In this document: piece by piece, positions 24,146 to 36,205 of the stretch
How the letters are laid out: every line of letters begins with the position of its first letter
How positions within the stretch are numbered: position 1 is the stretch's first letter
Origin: Panicum virgatum
Lineage: Eukaryota; Streptophyta; Magnoliopsida; Poales; Poaceae
Direction of reading: 5' to 3'
Assembly (NCBI RefSeq): GCF_016808335.1
Contig: NC_053148.1
Coordinates: forward strand, 12,584,063-12,648,062
DNA: 64,000 bases
The notes under the pieces: generated by a model
Database searches by the model: none
Seen by the model: the letters and a program-made list of their open reading frames with translations, nothing else
Told to the model about the DNA's origin: nothing
Made by a program: the position numbers and the translations under genes

Positions 24146-27100
24146 TGCTGTGTGTAGTCAATAATTCGTGTTGTGAACACCCTGCTAGAGGGTGCTCCAC
24201 CGTCCGGCGTGATCCTGTCCTTCATGTCCGGGCTGCTCCTCCTCTGCTGTGTGAGCATGTGAGTACTTGGCCTGATGCTTTGCTCGGCCCCCCTGTGCTA
24301 GGTCGTGAGCGTATGGCGGTTTGTTCTGTTTGGTTGGGGTCCCGGCTTGGTGGCGGCCGGCGTAACTTGTATGCCTCATGTTTGTCTCGTGAACTCAGTT
24401 CTGTGTTGTGCTTGTGTTGTGCATTCCGTTCTTCTTTGTTCATGTTCCTGTTCTTTGGTGCCCCTCACGTTCCCCATGAATAAGAACCTCTCTATCTGCT
24501 CATGGAACGTTCGTGGACTTGGCCATGTTTCCCGTCGGGACGATGTGCTCGCTGAGCTCATCTCTGTTCGGCCCACTATTGCGGCGCTTCAGGAAACCAA
24601 GCTCCCGTCCCTCGCGGTGCAACGTCCGACGTCCTTTCTCCCTAGCCGGCTGCGGCACTGTGTGGCTCGTGATTCCACCGGTGCGTCGGGCGGGATCCTC
24701 ACTGCTTGGGATAATGATACTTGCTGCCTCCTTGCCTCCAGTGCTGAGCAATTTACCCTCACCACCAGGTTCCTCCTCGCGCAGGACACAACTGAGTTTA
24801 CTTTCACGAATGTCTACGCTCCTGCAAACCACGAGGACAAGTAAAGCTTCTTTTCTGAACTTGCTGCTGTTGCTACCTCCGTGAATGGCCCCTGGGTGGT
24901 GATGGGGGATTTCAACCTTACTCGTGAACCTGGTGACAAAAACAACGATCATTTCAACTTTACCGAGGAAAATGAGTTTAACGAGTTAATCAACTCCCTC
25001 TGCCTAATTGAAATCCCGCTGATTGACCGGGCTTACACATGGAGCAACAAACGAGATGAGCCTACTCTGGTATGCCTCGATAGGTGTTTCGTCAACGTAG
25101 ATTGGGATGCAATCTTCCCTAACACCACCCTCTCCTCTCTGACACACTTCTGCTCGGACCATGTTCCTCTTCTCCTCACTGCTAGCACCAAAATCCCTCG
25201 TAGTGCTTGCTTCCGGTTTGAGAATTCTTGGCTCCTCCACCGAAACTTCCGTGCGATCATCCACGATGTGCTTGCGGGACCTGCGCATGGAGGAAGTAGC
25301 AAGGTTTTCGTCCAAAAACTCAAGCATTGCCATGGTGCTTGTCGCTCCTGGGCGAAACGTCTCATCCCAATTGACCAGTGGGCACAGGACACGCGCATTT
25401 TGATCAACGCCCTTGATCTTCTTGAGGAACAGCGTACATTACAGCCAAATGAGAAGAAGCTACGGTGCATTGCAGTCCGAGGCCTACAGGACATCCATGC
25501 GGAGAAGCAGGCGTTCTGGCGCCAGGGCTTCCATGTACGTCTTGCCGTTGAATGGGATGAGAATTCCCGTTTTTTCCATGCAGCTGCATCTGGGAGACGT
25601 CGGCGCAACAACATTGCAGTCTTGGAATGTGATGCTGTCATTGCCACGACTCACAGCGCCAAGTGTGTTGTCCTCCACAACTTCTACTCGGCTCTGCTGG
25701 GAAGAACCAAGGGCACCTCTTGGAACTTCAACCTCGGTGACCTCTACCCCTCCCTGGATTTCGCCTCTCATAACCTCTCCACCCCATTCACTACAAGCGA
25801 GAACACTGCCGCTCTGTTTGTGATGGACATGCACGCGAGCCCTGGCCCAGACGGTTTTGGTCCTTCCTTTTACAAGCATTTCTGGTCATTGCTACGGGAG
25901 GATGTCGCACTTTTGTTCCAGGATTTCCATGGGGGGCGCCTTGACCTTGATGCGCTCAATAGAGCTTTGCTCGTCCTGCTCCCGAAGAAGGATGGCGCAC
26001 GCACTGCCGATGCCTTTCGTCCCATCTCCCTGCAGAACTGCCCAATGAAGCTATTCACCAAGGTGATGGTCAATCGGCTGAAATCGGTCATCCCACTTCT
26101 CATTGACACTGATCAGACTGGCTTCATTCATGGGAGGAGCATCGCCGAGAACTTCGTGTATGCAGCTGATCTTTTAAGCTGTTGCTACAAACGCAAAACG
26201 CCCACGGCGGTTCTGAAGCACGACTTCAAAAAGGCCTTCGACTCGGTCGAATAGGGGAGCTTGGACACGATTCTTGCTGCTAGAGGTTTCGATGATCACT
26301 GGAGGAACTGGATCTCCAAGATTTTGACCAGCGGCAAAACGGCTGTCATGCTAAACGGGGTCCCCGGCCGTAGGATCACCTGTCGGCGTGGGCTCCGTCA
26401 GGGTGATCCCCTCTCCCCGTACCTCTTCATCATCGTGGCGGACGTCCTTCAGTGACTTATCCGACGCAGCGCTGAGCGGGGGGAGCTGCAACACCCCATC
26501 GATGCTACGCTCCCGTGTCCCGTCCTTCAGTACGCGGATGACACGTTGATTCTCATGAAAGGGGATGTGGCGTACATGTCTGCGCTCAAGCGCATTCTTG
26601 AGGACTTCTCTGCCGCGACCGGCCTGACGATCAACTTCCACAAATCCACTTTCATTCCTATGCATGTTGATGACACCACCTCTGCGGAGTTGGCCGAGAT
26701 CCTGGGTTGCTCTGTGTCTTCTTTCCCACAAACATATCTGAGACTCCCTCTTTCCCCACACAAGCTTAAGTTTGCTGACTACCAGCCCCTCCTGTTTTCT
26801 TTTGATCGCTACCTTGCGGGCTGGAAAGCGTGGCTACTTAGCACTGGTGGCCAAATTTTGCTGGTCAACTCTGTGCATGGTAGCTTGCCCATATTCTACA
26901 TGTCCTCTATCCTGCTCTAAAAGAAGGTTGTGGAAGCTCTTGATGCCAAGTGTCGAGCCTTTCTCTGGACTGGCGAGGAACAGTGCCATGGCTCCAGCTG
27001 CCTGGTGGCTTGGACAGACGTGTGCCAGCCCAAAGAGTTTGGTGGGCTTGGGGTCAAAAACCTCGCCAATATGAACCACTGCCTCCTCCTGAAGTTTGTG

Positions 27101-27531
27101 CACAAGCTCCATGACCCCGAGTCGCTCCCCTGGAAACAATGGTTCCTCACACACTCGGATCTCAGCAGGGAGACGGCCAGGGATTCTTACCTTGGCAAAC
27201 TCATCTCCCAAGAGCTGCAGCGCTACCAGGACCTGACGAGGGTGCGCGTGGGAACGGGGGATCACACCTCCTTCTGGCATGACCGCTGGCTCCTCAACAC
27301 CCCGCTGTGCGACGTGTTCCCCGCTCTTTATTCTCATGTCCTACGACGAGATCTCACTATCCGAGGAGTTTTTGATGTTGGCCTCCAAGCACACTTGCGA
27401 CCTCGGCTCACCAACGCTGCTCGGGCTAATGAGAGCGTCCTCCAAAGCTGTCTAGAGCAGGCGGAGCTCAGCGATGGCCCGGACACGCGCCTTCTTCACG
27501 CATCAGAACGGGAGCCGTTCAGCACGCCGGG

Positions 27532-30500
27532 TGAAGCGTCCCCTCATAAGAGAAGACTTAAATGTGTTACAAACATCAGTCCCAGGAGGCTGATGACACA
27601 TTTATTACATCAGATGGTTTATTACCGTACAACTCTACGTGGTAGTGAGCAGAGGAACGCCACTATCGCGAGGATTACAATCCACACACACACAACGATA
27701 TTAAAAACAAAGATAAAATCATCAGAGTCTTGCGCCATGCGGTATCTCCTGCGGGTGACCCTAATCCACAGGCAAGGCTGGGTGCAGGACGGTACCCCTA
27801 CTCAACGTCGTCAGGCACAAAGTCTGGATCTTCTTCTGTAAAAATAAAGAATGGGGTGAGTACAAACGTACTCAGCAAGTCCAATCACACCCACGGAGGG
27901 GTATAAGCGGAATATAATGCTCAGGATAAATCAAGGATAAGGTTAGGGTTTGATATGCGGAAAGCAATATTTTATGCAGGGGTTCATTTGAAAGAAAACA
28001 TTTATAAAACCAGTTTCCTTATACCGAGTAACACAAAGGGTTGATCCCCACGGGATCCATGTTTTAGACTGCTACCGGACTCCTCATCCGCCGTAGCACA
28101 CGGCACAACTGCCGGACACATTTCCAAAACAACTCACGCCAACCCATCCCGAAGTAAACACTAGTTGTGAGACCACACCGTAACTCGCGCCAGTACCGTG
28201 GGCACGGACTATTCGAATAGATTCTTAACTCTGCAGAGATGTGCAACTTTACCCACAAGTGGGGTACCGCAACTCGATCGCCTTAGTGTCGGTGCAGATC
28301 CCAACAAAGTCATTACCCACCTTAGATAAACCTGACTAGCCATCACGGGATGCACTAAGGGGTCATCGACCGTTCACTTAGGTATAACCGGGCATAAGTC
28401 ACTCGGGGCTTATCCCTTCTCCTTAGTCACCCATTGCTCTCAGCTCTCCTGATGGCTATCAAATTAACTAGTGGGATTTATGCTAAGCCATTGCCCATTC
28501 AACGGTCGAGTGGTTTGCACGAAAGTGGAGTTAGGTGAGATGTAACACCAACTCGGTCCTTAGTTGTGACAAGATGGAAATCTCCCTTCCTTGCCCTGCC
28601 ACACCGGCACGAGCACACCAAACGGCAAATCACACTGAAATGCCATCCATCCCGTCTAGACTCATCTTTCGAAAATCCACTGTTATCCCTTCCCACACAC
28701 ACACCTTTTCATTATAAAACAAGTTGTATAAAGTAGCAGATCCTAAGCGTTCTAGTATCGATTAACGTCCAAGCAAATTCAGACATTAACCTAGGTGGTC
28801 AAGGAATGGTTATCACAAATCAAGGGGTGGCTATCCAACTATGTTTTCATGCAAGCAAAACATATGCAATTTTGTAAAACAGGCCAATAGGTTGTGTTTA
28901 TAAAAACTAGGACAAAAACATGCATCAAAGGATGGGATTGAACTTGCCGTCTTCGAAGCCTTCGGGGAGATCCTGGTCGAAGCACTGTCCTTCGGGCTCG
29001 GGGTCACGAAGCTGGTCCTCGTTCATGGGCTCCCAGCACTGCTCGTCAACGGGCTCTCCTTCATTCACACCGTGGTCTACGACACGCACAAACAAACACA
29101 CAATCAAGAAAAGGAAATAAAAGTTTTATCGTTGAGTTCGAATCAGGAATGATTAAGATACAGAGTTCGGAGTACTGTTTTCATGTGGTTTCCTAATAGC
29201 ATAGCCGAAACTAGGTTAAGAAAGGCGTGGTAAAGTTTCGGGCCGATCAGAGTTCGTTTGGTGCATAAAATAATAGATTTTATAATGGTTCGTGGGTCGG
29301 ATAAGGGGTCAGGGGCCTAGTTATAATTAATCTAGAAGAGGTAGGGGCCTGGTTGTAATTTTTGGATTATCTGGGTTATTCTAGAAAGGTTTTTGGGTGT
29401 ATTTAGAATTTTGCTTAAATGTGGAAAGGGTTTATTTTGAAAATAGAGTAAAGGGCAGGGGTCTTTTTGAATAAAAACAAGAAGTGGAAGGGCCCTTTAA
29501 GTAATAGAGGGAAGTGGGGGGGCTATTGGCAAAACTGACATCCCCTTCCTCCCTCCTCCACGGGAAACAGGGGAGGCGCCCCCCGTGCGTCGGCGGCGGC
29601 CGATTCGGCCGTTCTGGACCACGGCGGCGGCCGGGGGTGAGGGGGAAAGGGGCTAGGGGGGTGTGGGGGTTCGATTCCCCGGCTCACCTCGGCCTGGGGC
29701 GCGGCGAGGGAGCGGGGCGACGCGGGCCGGCGGCGGTGACGCTAATGGAGCGTGGCAGCGGCGCTGGCACTGAGGAGGGGAGACGGCGGTGGTTGTGGCG
29801 GCTTGGGGTGTAGAGGAGCGGCGCCGGCGCCCCTTTTATAGACGTGCTAGGTCGGCGAGGCGGAGCGGGGTAGGTGAGGGTGGGTGGGGCGGCCGGCGAG
29901 TGGCACGGGTCAGAGTAATGGCGCCCCGGCCGCGTCCGTTCGTCGCGGCCGGACAGGGCAGCGGCAAGCGACGCGCGGCGCGGCCAGGCGCGCACGTGGG
30001 CTCAGCGGAGCTCACGGCATTGCGGCCTGGCGCGTTCGCCATGGCCCGGTGCTCTGTGTGCGCGTGCGCGCAAGCGGCGCTGTGCGGGGCGGGGCGCAGC
30101 GAGGTGGCGCGGGCGGCGAGGCCGCGGCGTGCGCGTGCGGGCAGCCTGGCAACGGCGGGCGGCGCGGCGGCGCTCCGGGCACACATTCCACGTGCGTGGA
30201 CTGGCTCGGCGGGGCGCGCAGCGGCGCCACGGCAGGCGGTGCGGCCATGCTGTGGCAAGCCCATGTGATTGCCTGCGCGCGCGCGTGGTGACGTCGCGGC
30301 TCAGCGGTCGTGCGCGTGTGCCGCGGCGCGGGCAGCGGCGGTGCTCAAGTGCGTGGTGTGCGGGGCAGGAGCGGCGTGCGCGGGGCGCGTGGCGCGGCGG
30401 GCCAGTGGGCGCAGCAACGCGGCGCGCGGCAGAGAGCAGGGAGGAAGAAGAGAGGGAAGGGAGGAGGAGGGAAAAAGAAAAAGGGAGGATAAAAAATGGA

Positions 30501-30797
30501 AAAGAGAAAAAGGAAAAAGGAGGGAGAGAGGGAGAGAAAAATATAGAGATGGGGCGGGATTCGCGGCGCCGACCACGGCCGGTCGCGCACGCGCGCCGGT
30601 CACGCGTGACGTGCGGGACGAGGGCAAAAAGGGAGATGGGACAGCAGGAGATTTAGATATCAGGCTCGGTTCCTCGGGGTATCGGGAGATCAGGCGGGAA
30701 ACAATTTAGGAAGGGATCGAGCTCAACGATGAAAGGTTTCGACAAAACAAAGATTAGCGTGTGTTTTATTTTTGGTGTACTTTTTCGGGATGTCACA
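27532..30797 (-). mobile_element. Solo LTR (3.27 kb) inserted in LINE ORF2
   Basis: The minus strand begins TGTGACATCCCGAAAAAG (complement of 30780-30797) and ends GGGGACGCTTCA (complement of 27532-27543). A perfect 5-bp duplication ccggg flanks it (27527-27531 and 30798-30802). There are no coding domains and no second LTR. A GC-rich section (29580-30720) has long open frames on both strands that I regard as non-coding. A minus-strand TATA (CTATAAAAGGG) is at 29832-29841. It shares the actcagcaag motif and general layout with the solo LTR at 11805-16259, so they are likely related chromovirus families. Confidence 0.9.
29832..29841 (-). promoter_or_regulatory. TATA box of the 3.27-kb solo LTR
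   Basis: CTATAAAAGG on the minus strand, in the GC-rich promoter-like third of the LTR. Confidence 0.55.
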
Positions 30798-31487
30798 CCG
30801 GGCGTACCGAGCCATGCAGGAAGGGACGCCTGCTGCGGACGTGATGAAGATTTGGTCCACCAAACTCCCTACTAAGATCAAGTTCTTTGCCTGGCTGCTT
30901 AGCCGTGGGCGCCTCAACACACGCGCCTACTTGCACTACAAAAATATCAAGACCCTGGAGGAATCTTGGTGCGCGCTTTGCACTGCTGTGATGGGAACCG
31001 ATGCTCACATCTTCTCTGAATGCCACAGGGCGCGCGATGTTTGGGCTAGACTGGGTTTCTCTGTGCCTGGTAGCCTTGTGCAACACCCTTGGGATATAGG
31101 AGTCAGTACTCCTCTTCCTGACAATGTGCGGCTTGACATCGTCCTCCTGATCCTCTGGCACTTGTGGAAGTCCAGGAACGCTGATATCTTCGATCAAGCG
31201 GACTCGAGTTCTCAAGATGTTATCAACTGCGTCACTAGGGACATTGATAGTTGGATAGGCAGATACAAAAAAACCCTGCCATGTATCTGTGAGTGGCGAA
31301 CGTGGCTAGACCAGTTTGTAATTTTGTCTTGAAGTTTCCTCTCTTGTACCCTCTGTCTCCTAATTCCCTCTCATGTAACTCTCTTCCTAGGATGCCAGAA
31401 ACCTTTTTGTATCTATGAACATTTCAAGTTAATGGTAGGTGGGACCCCCCGATATTGCTCGAAAAAAAAGATACGTTAAGTAGGGAT

Positions 31488-32427
31488 ATCTTTATTTCGG
31501 TATTAGTTTTAAGATTGTTATCTCTACTCAAGTATTAATTGAAGGTTGAAAATAGTCAACCAACCTCAAAATAGTACTCCGATAAGATAGCTCGATTAAC
31601 AAGAACTGCAAGGTTATAAATGTCAAGCAAACGTAAAAGTGGGAGCATTTACTTACTACCCCTAGAATCCATTCGTTCTAAATTGTAGGCTGTTTTGAAT
31701 TTTTTAAATATATAATACAATTTATATATATAGCGCAAAATCTATAAATCTAAAAAATTAAAATAGTCTGTAATAATTTAAATGGAGAGACTAATAATAA
31801 ATAAAAAGAGATCAACCTTCCCCAAAGCATGCATATAAGCGCGATTATAGATGCACCAGTCCAGCACACATAAGCCAGCCAAAAAGAGATGCCATGCCAC
31901 ATGTCAGTCCGTCGGATTAAGGGAAGGCTCATCGATCAAATAGAATGAGCTGAAGCTGAGGGAGCCCGTCTGTACGAGCCGTCTAAGAGAAGGGTAATGA
32001 TTTAGTCTAATGTTGGTTGCAAGAACTTTCAACTCATCTCTCAACCTATTTATATAATGGTTTAGTTTTCCACAATAAATGTATGGTCCATTTGTTTATC
32101 TCACAAAAATTCTTAGTTCTTGTGTCGAAGCTGGCTGCAAGCTAACAACCCACTTCTCTTCTCTCTTTTCTTCTCTATCCTCCACCTCAGCATTTTCTTC
32201 TCTCTCTAAGTTAAACGAGCGGCTGCACAGGAGCCGAGCCCAGCATTCCTGAGACGCGTGTGGGAGCTAGGGCCGCGGGAGCGTCCGATCCTACGGGCGG
32301 GCACATGGGTACCATTCAGGGCAGAGCTGCATGGAGGACGTTTAATTTACAACCCTCCCGTATGGAAATTTTTTAGTCTAGATAATCTAAAGACTAGATT
32401 CTAAAAGAATCAAGCTCTAATTTTATA
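31488..32427. other. No gene recognised
   Basis: AT-rich DNA with CT-rich patches (32150-32210). No domain or convincing ORF. An element-like stretch around 31990-32230 (aagctggctgcaagctaac) may be a MITE, but I could not find its ends. Confidence 0.45.
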
Positions 32428-32634
32428 TTTTCTCTGTTCTAAAAATAAGTCATTCTAAGATTCAAAATTTGTCCCAAAGAACAAGTCATCTTACACTATT
32501 TAAAAGTGCATGTGCATGCAAGAATCAATTAGTGCCAAATATGGATAATAAATATGGAAAATATGGTCATTTTATCTTTTTATTAATTTATCTTAGAATT
32601 TTTAGAACAATTTGTTTTTTTCAAACGGAGGGGG
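32428..32634. mobile_element. Degenerate Stowaway-like MITE
   Basis: The right end aacggaggggg followed by TA matches the Stowaway terminus. The left end (ttttctctgttctaaaaataag preceded by TA) is a worn version. About 207 bp, non-coding. Stowaway elements are mobilised by Tc1/mariner transposases. Confidence 0.55.
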
Positions 32635-32791
32635 TACAATTTTGAGCTAAAAAATTAAGGATCAAATTGGATTGTGAAGAGAACATTAGGACCATGGTCT
32701 ATTACCACCCCTACCTACAAGTTCGAATAAGTTTCACAAAAAATACAAGCTTGAGTACAACGCGCCAATTCATCAAGAAACTGCACGTAGG

Positions 32792-32934
32792 TACACTATA
32801 CCCTGCGCTCATGGATGGCGACGGCGACAAGCTGAGGACGGCGTGTTCTTGCCGGCCGCCGCCATGGACGCCACGGCCTTGGCCCACGCCATGAGCTGAG
32901 AGCTCCCGCTTCATTCGCTCCTCGCGCCTAAATA
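32792..32934 (-). pseudogene. Small-gene family copy A (truncated pseudogene)
   Basis: The minus strand matches the 3' half of the small gene seen at 37675, 45534 and 50249. It shares the codons for MKREL, then a net 7-bp insertion (tgagctga in place of c, near 32891-32898 on the plus strand) shifts the frame, then AWAKAVASMAAAGKN follows in the other frame. Homology stops near 32934, before the WGDE codons, so the N-terminal half is absent. The 3' flank (cactataccctgcg) matches that of copy D. Not functional. Confidence 0.75.
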
Positions 32935-33583
32935 AAGCCTATAGATAGGTTCCTTACCGCCGAGGCGATCGTCTGAACACATGTTTAATTACAAGTATGT
33001 TTAATTTCACATTTTAATTAACACCCCTTGTTTTTCTTATCAGTTTAGTTTGGTTGGCCACAAACTGCACGCGTATCCTTCTTTTACATGTTTCAAGTTT
33101 GCACACGTTTAGGACTAACAATGCTAAGAGTTGATGCACTCCAAGTTTTTTGCTTGCTGAGATTTACAAGGCGGTATCATATTGACCAACCAAACTATCA
33201 AGCACGTCGAACGTTAATATTTTCAAGATGAAGTTTGACCTCATTTCCATTGGTTGAAAAACTAGAAGTATAGATGGTGCGTGGTTCTACAGAGGTTTCA
33301 AAGTTTAAAAGGTAAACGTTTAAGTGTGCATTTTTCTAAAAATGTAGCCTATCTATTATTTCTCTATTTAAATCTTAGTTATTCAAAAATAACAGATACA
33401 ATTACAAGCAACCAAATATTATGAACATAAAAAAGTTGGATGTGACAAGTATCGTGTCAATAGATAGGTTATCTTTTTTAGAAAACTTTTGATACTCATT
33501 TTGTATGTTTTTAAAATGAATTACTTATAGATTAAGTTTAAATTTGAAGATTTTTAATTCTCACGAAATGGAAAACCACCTTT
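32935..33583. other. No gene recognised
   Basis: AT-rich DNA with no open frame of note. The part near 33330-33560 may belong to the broken MITE whose end lies at 33584-33699. Confidence 0.45.
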
Positions 33584-33699
33584 AAAACCACCTAAGAGGT
33601 CAAGTTTGCCCTGTTTTAACAGTTGGATGGTCTCTGTTATCCGATTTCATACTTAAGGTTGAAAATTGGACTTTTGTGATAGTATACCGGACTTTTCCC
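33584..33699. repeat. Inverted half of a long-TIR MITE
   Basis: The right-end sequence (cagttggatggtctctgtta ... ggacttttccc) is the reverse complement of the left end of the element at 33739-34359. No matching left end was found, so this seems a solitary terminus. Together with 33739-33865 it forms a palindrome with a spacer of about 40 bp. Confidence 0.7.
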
Positions 33700-33738
33700 T
33701 TAATCTTTTTTTATCAAGGTACAACTCTAATCTAGGTA

Positions 33739-34359
33739 GGGAAAAGTCCACTTTGCACCCTCGAGCTATCACAAAAATTCAATTTTCAACCTTCAACTAT
33801 AAAACTGGATAATAGAGACCATCGACTGTTGAAACAGGGCAAGTTTGGCCCACATGGTGATTTCAAAGGTGATTTTACATTTTGTGAAAAAATAAAAATA
33901 TTTTAATTAAAACTAAAAATTCATAAGTAATTTATTTAAATTAGAAAGATATGAAACTAGTACCATAATTTTTCTGAAAATATGACATATCTACTGGCAC
34001 TCTACTTCTCAAATGTTCGGATCTATTTTTTCATATTCCTAGTATTTTTTTGCTTCTAGTTATGCCTATTATTTTTTAATAAATAAGATTCAAATAGATC
34101 AATAATAGATAGTTTCATTTTTAGAAAACATTTGGTAGCCGTTTCATATTTGTATAATTTAAATGAATTAATTTTGATTTTTTAGATCTAATTAGATTTT
34201 TTATGATTTTTTTAAGAAATATAAAAATATCTTTGAAACCACCCTAAAGCCAAACTTGTCCGGTTGCAACAGTTGGATAGCTCTCGTTATCTAGTTTTGT
34301 AGTTGAAGGTTACAAATCGGACATTTGTAATAGTCAAAGGTGTAAACTGAACTTTTCCA
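33739..34359. mobile_element. Long-TIR foldback element, Mutator-like MITE (about 620 bp)
   Basis: Terminal inverted repeats of about 140 bp: left gggaaaagtccactttgcac, right end reverse complement ggaaaagttcagtttacacc, and similarity continues through the cagttggatrg motif. The interior is AT-rich and non-coding. No clear 9-bp target duplication was found, so the superfamily is inferred from TIR length only. Confidence 0.75.
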
Positions 34360-34648
34360 TCGGATCATCGGTATATTAGAGGAATAATAGGCAGAAACAT
34401 TTGTTCAAACGAACTACTGTATTATATATGTACAAGATTAGTGCTGCTACCCTCGGTGTATTCCGAAAGAGTAGCAAAATATCTCTGTCGTGCTCAAGCT
34501 TACACTCGCCTTCCATCCATGCATCATGACCAAGAGCTATACTGGCCAGACGTCCATGAACATACAGGATGGCAGCAGCCACTTTGCAACTTGCTTCATG
34601 ACAGGACGCCGATGTCGACTGAGTTATGACGTTGGCGTGGGAGGGATT

Positions 34649-35781
34649 TGTTAGAAATTTAGGCAATTTCGGGCACAATTTAATTCCAAAATTAAATATA
34701 TATAAACTAGCAATATTTCTATGACATTAAGGAGTAAAATAAAACATGTGAACATGTTTATACTTATCACACAGATAAACATAAACAATATAAATAACCA
34801 AAGTTTCAGGGAGTACCCTGAAGCGGGGCCGTTGCCGGAGGCATTGGCTGCGCTGTTACCAACTGGAGTAGATATCTACTCGGTTGGCCTCAGTCGAAGT
34901 AGTCGAACTAAATCGGTGCAGGAAGAAGTTCGCAGTGCAGTCCCGCGAACGGTCACCAAGATGTAGTCGACGTAGTCGTTCGGCCACCAGAATGTAGTCG
35001 ACGTAGTCGTTCGGCTCGTCCACCAGGAAGTAGTCGTTCAATCGTGCAAAGCCTTTGTATTTTTGAGCAGTCACGCTAAAGCGTTACCCAAAAACCTGAT
35101 TGCCCGCCTATCCCGTGCAGGATCTCAAGGCGAGCAAGGTTTCGGAGGCCTGCGCACGCTAATTCTGTGCGCGCAGAAATTAGCATTGGGGAACTCAGTT
35201 GTTGCAACTGGAGAGGGAGAAGAGAGGAGCCGAGTTGCCTCAGTGCTCTGGTGCAGAATGGATGAGGGGAATTGCACTTCTTATATAGTGACTCAGGTGC
35301 TCAGGATCGTTGAACCTGGACACCATCAGAGTCATTTAGGTGATGCGGTTATGGCCATTAATTACAGATTTAATTGCACGTTTAATCGCACGATTAATTG
35401 CTGTCAACGGCAAAATAGCCATCGCACCGCACCGCACCGCACCGCACCTGCACGTCACGTCCGGCCGCGCACGCGCATGCGCACGCGCACCGCACCGCCC
35501 GTCCGGCCGGCCGGCCGCGCCGCGCCGCGCCTCATCTCGGCCTCTGCCACGGCCACGGCCACGGCCCGGCCCGGCTCGGCGAGGCGAGCGAGCGCGCGCA
35601 TGGTTCACCATCCTCCTCTTACCGGCTTCACAAGTGGTGTACACGAAGTCCACTTTTTAAGTCGGTTGAGATCCTCCTCAATTCCCGGTACGGAATTAAG
35701 CATTGATTCCCTAGCATTAATAGTGGGATTTAAATTCTTTTAATGCTTTAGAAGTAATGGGCCAAGCCCATTACTCCAACA
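34649..35781 (-). mobile_element. Copia-type solo LTR (1.13 kb)
   Basis: The minus strand starts TGTTGGAGTAATGGGC (complement of 35766-35781) and ends CCTAAATTTCTAACA (complement of 34649-34663). A perfect 5-bp target duplication ggatt occurs at 34644-34648 and 35782-35786. TGTTGG...AACA termini are typical of Ty1/copia LTRs. There are no coding domains. The inside has tagtcgacgtagtcgttcggc repeated (34960-35010) and a (caccg)n run at 35425-35448. Confidence 0.92.
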
Positions 35782-35786
35782 GGATT

Positions 35787-36054
35787 TGTGTTCCAGCGCG
35801 GTTTATTTAGGGATGGGAGGTTGGCGGCGATCATTCAGTTGTGAGGAAATTGAGTCGCTAATGGTGGCTGTCACATTCTCATCGTTGATCCTGACTCCTG
35901 AGACAGCGGTGTGCGCAAGATCTTGATCGACGTGAATTAGGTGCGGGCCGAGGCTGTTACTTGCTGCCTGCTTTTCCTCATTTTTCTAAAAGGGTTACCA
36001 TGCATGGTCAGTTCTTTTGGCTTGATGTAGCCACTTCCGATGTGGTGGCTAGTA
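35787..36054. other. No gene recognised
   Basis: No ORF or repeat boundary seen; this is the sequence that flanked the Copia insertion. Confidence 0.4.
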
Positions 36055-36205
36055 GGGTTGTTAATTGATAACCTTAGGTGCACCTCCAACTCTTTTTAGT
36101 TCAAAATTTTGTAATATTTCTTCGAGATCTCAATTTGAAAAATTAGTACAAAACTTTGAATTAAAAAGGGTTGGAGATACACATAAGGATTATCAATTAA
36201 CACCC
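36055..36205. mobile_element. Foldback MITE (about 150 bp)
   Basis: The left end gggttgttaattgataacct pairs with the reverse complement of the right end (gggtgttaattgataatcct), and the pairing continues for about 65 bp (cctccaactctttttagttc). The flanks ggtggctag and agtggttag may be a worn 9-bp target duplication. Non-coding. Confidence 0.7.

Larger units (their letters stand above)
24476..31332 (+). pseudogene. LINE ORF2 (endonuclease and reverse transcriptase), interrupted
   Basis: It starts MNKNLSICSWNVRGLG. Endonuclease motifs: LQETK, NVYAPA, MGDFN and SDHVPLL (to about 25180). RT motifs: LLPKKDG, QTGFIHGRSIAENF, KHDFKKAFDSVE (ends 26251), RGLRQGDPLSPYLF and YADDTLILMKG (about 26533). 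From 24476 to 27531 all motifs lie in one frame with four stops (24842, 26252, 26453, 26918) and no indel. A solo LTR then splits it. The zf-RVT end resumes at 30803-31332 (WCALCTAVMGTDAHIFSECH). The joint is out of frame, so a small indel must lie near the insertion. The protein would nick target DNA and prime reverse transcription there. Confidence 0.9.
21096..31469 (+). mobile_element. Near full-length L1-type LINE with 18-bp target duplication
   Basis: The target duplication gatacgttaagtagggat occurs at 21078-21095 and 31470-31487. The element ends in an A tail (31462-31469). Removing the nested solo LTR (27532-30797 plus one 5-bp duplication) leaves about 7.1 kb. The order is ORF1 (zinc-knuckle protein), ORF2 (endonuclease, RT, zinc-binding domain), 3' UTR. 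It is in the normal sense orientation. Both ORFs are broken, so it cannot move by itself. Confidence 0.92.

Noticed and set aside
29514..30709. Many overlapping GC-rich open frames
   Set aside because: Same situation in the 3.27-kb solo LTR: no domain, frames on both strands, inside the LTR boundaries.
35063..35743. 226-codon plus-strand open frame
   Set aside because: It lies inside the Copia solo LTR, includes a (caccg)n run and has no protein motif.
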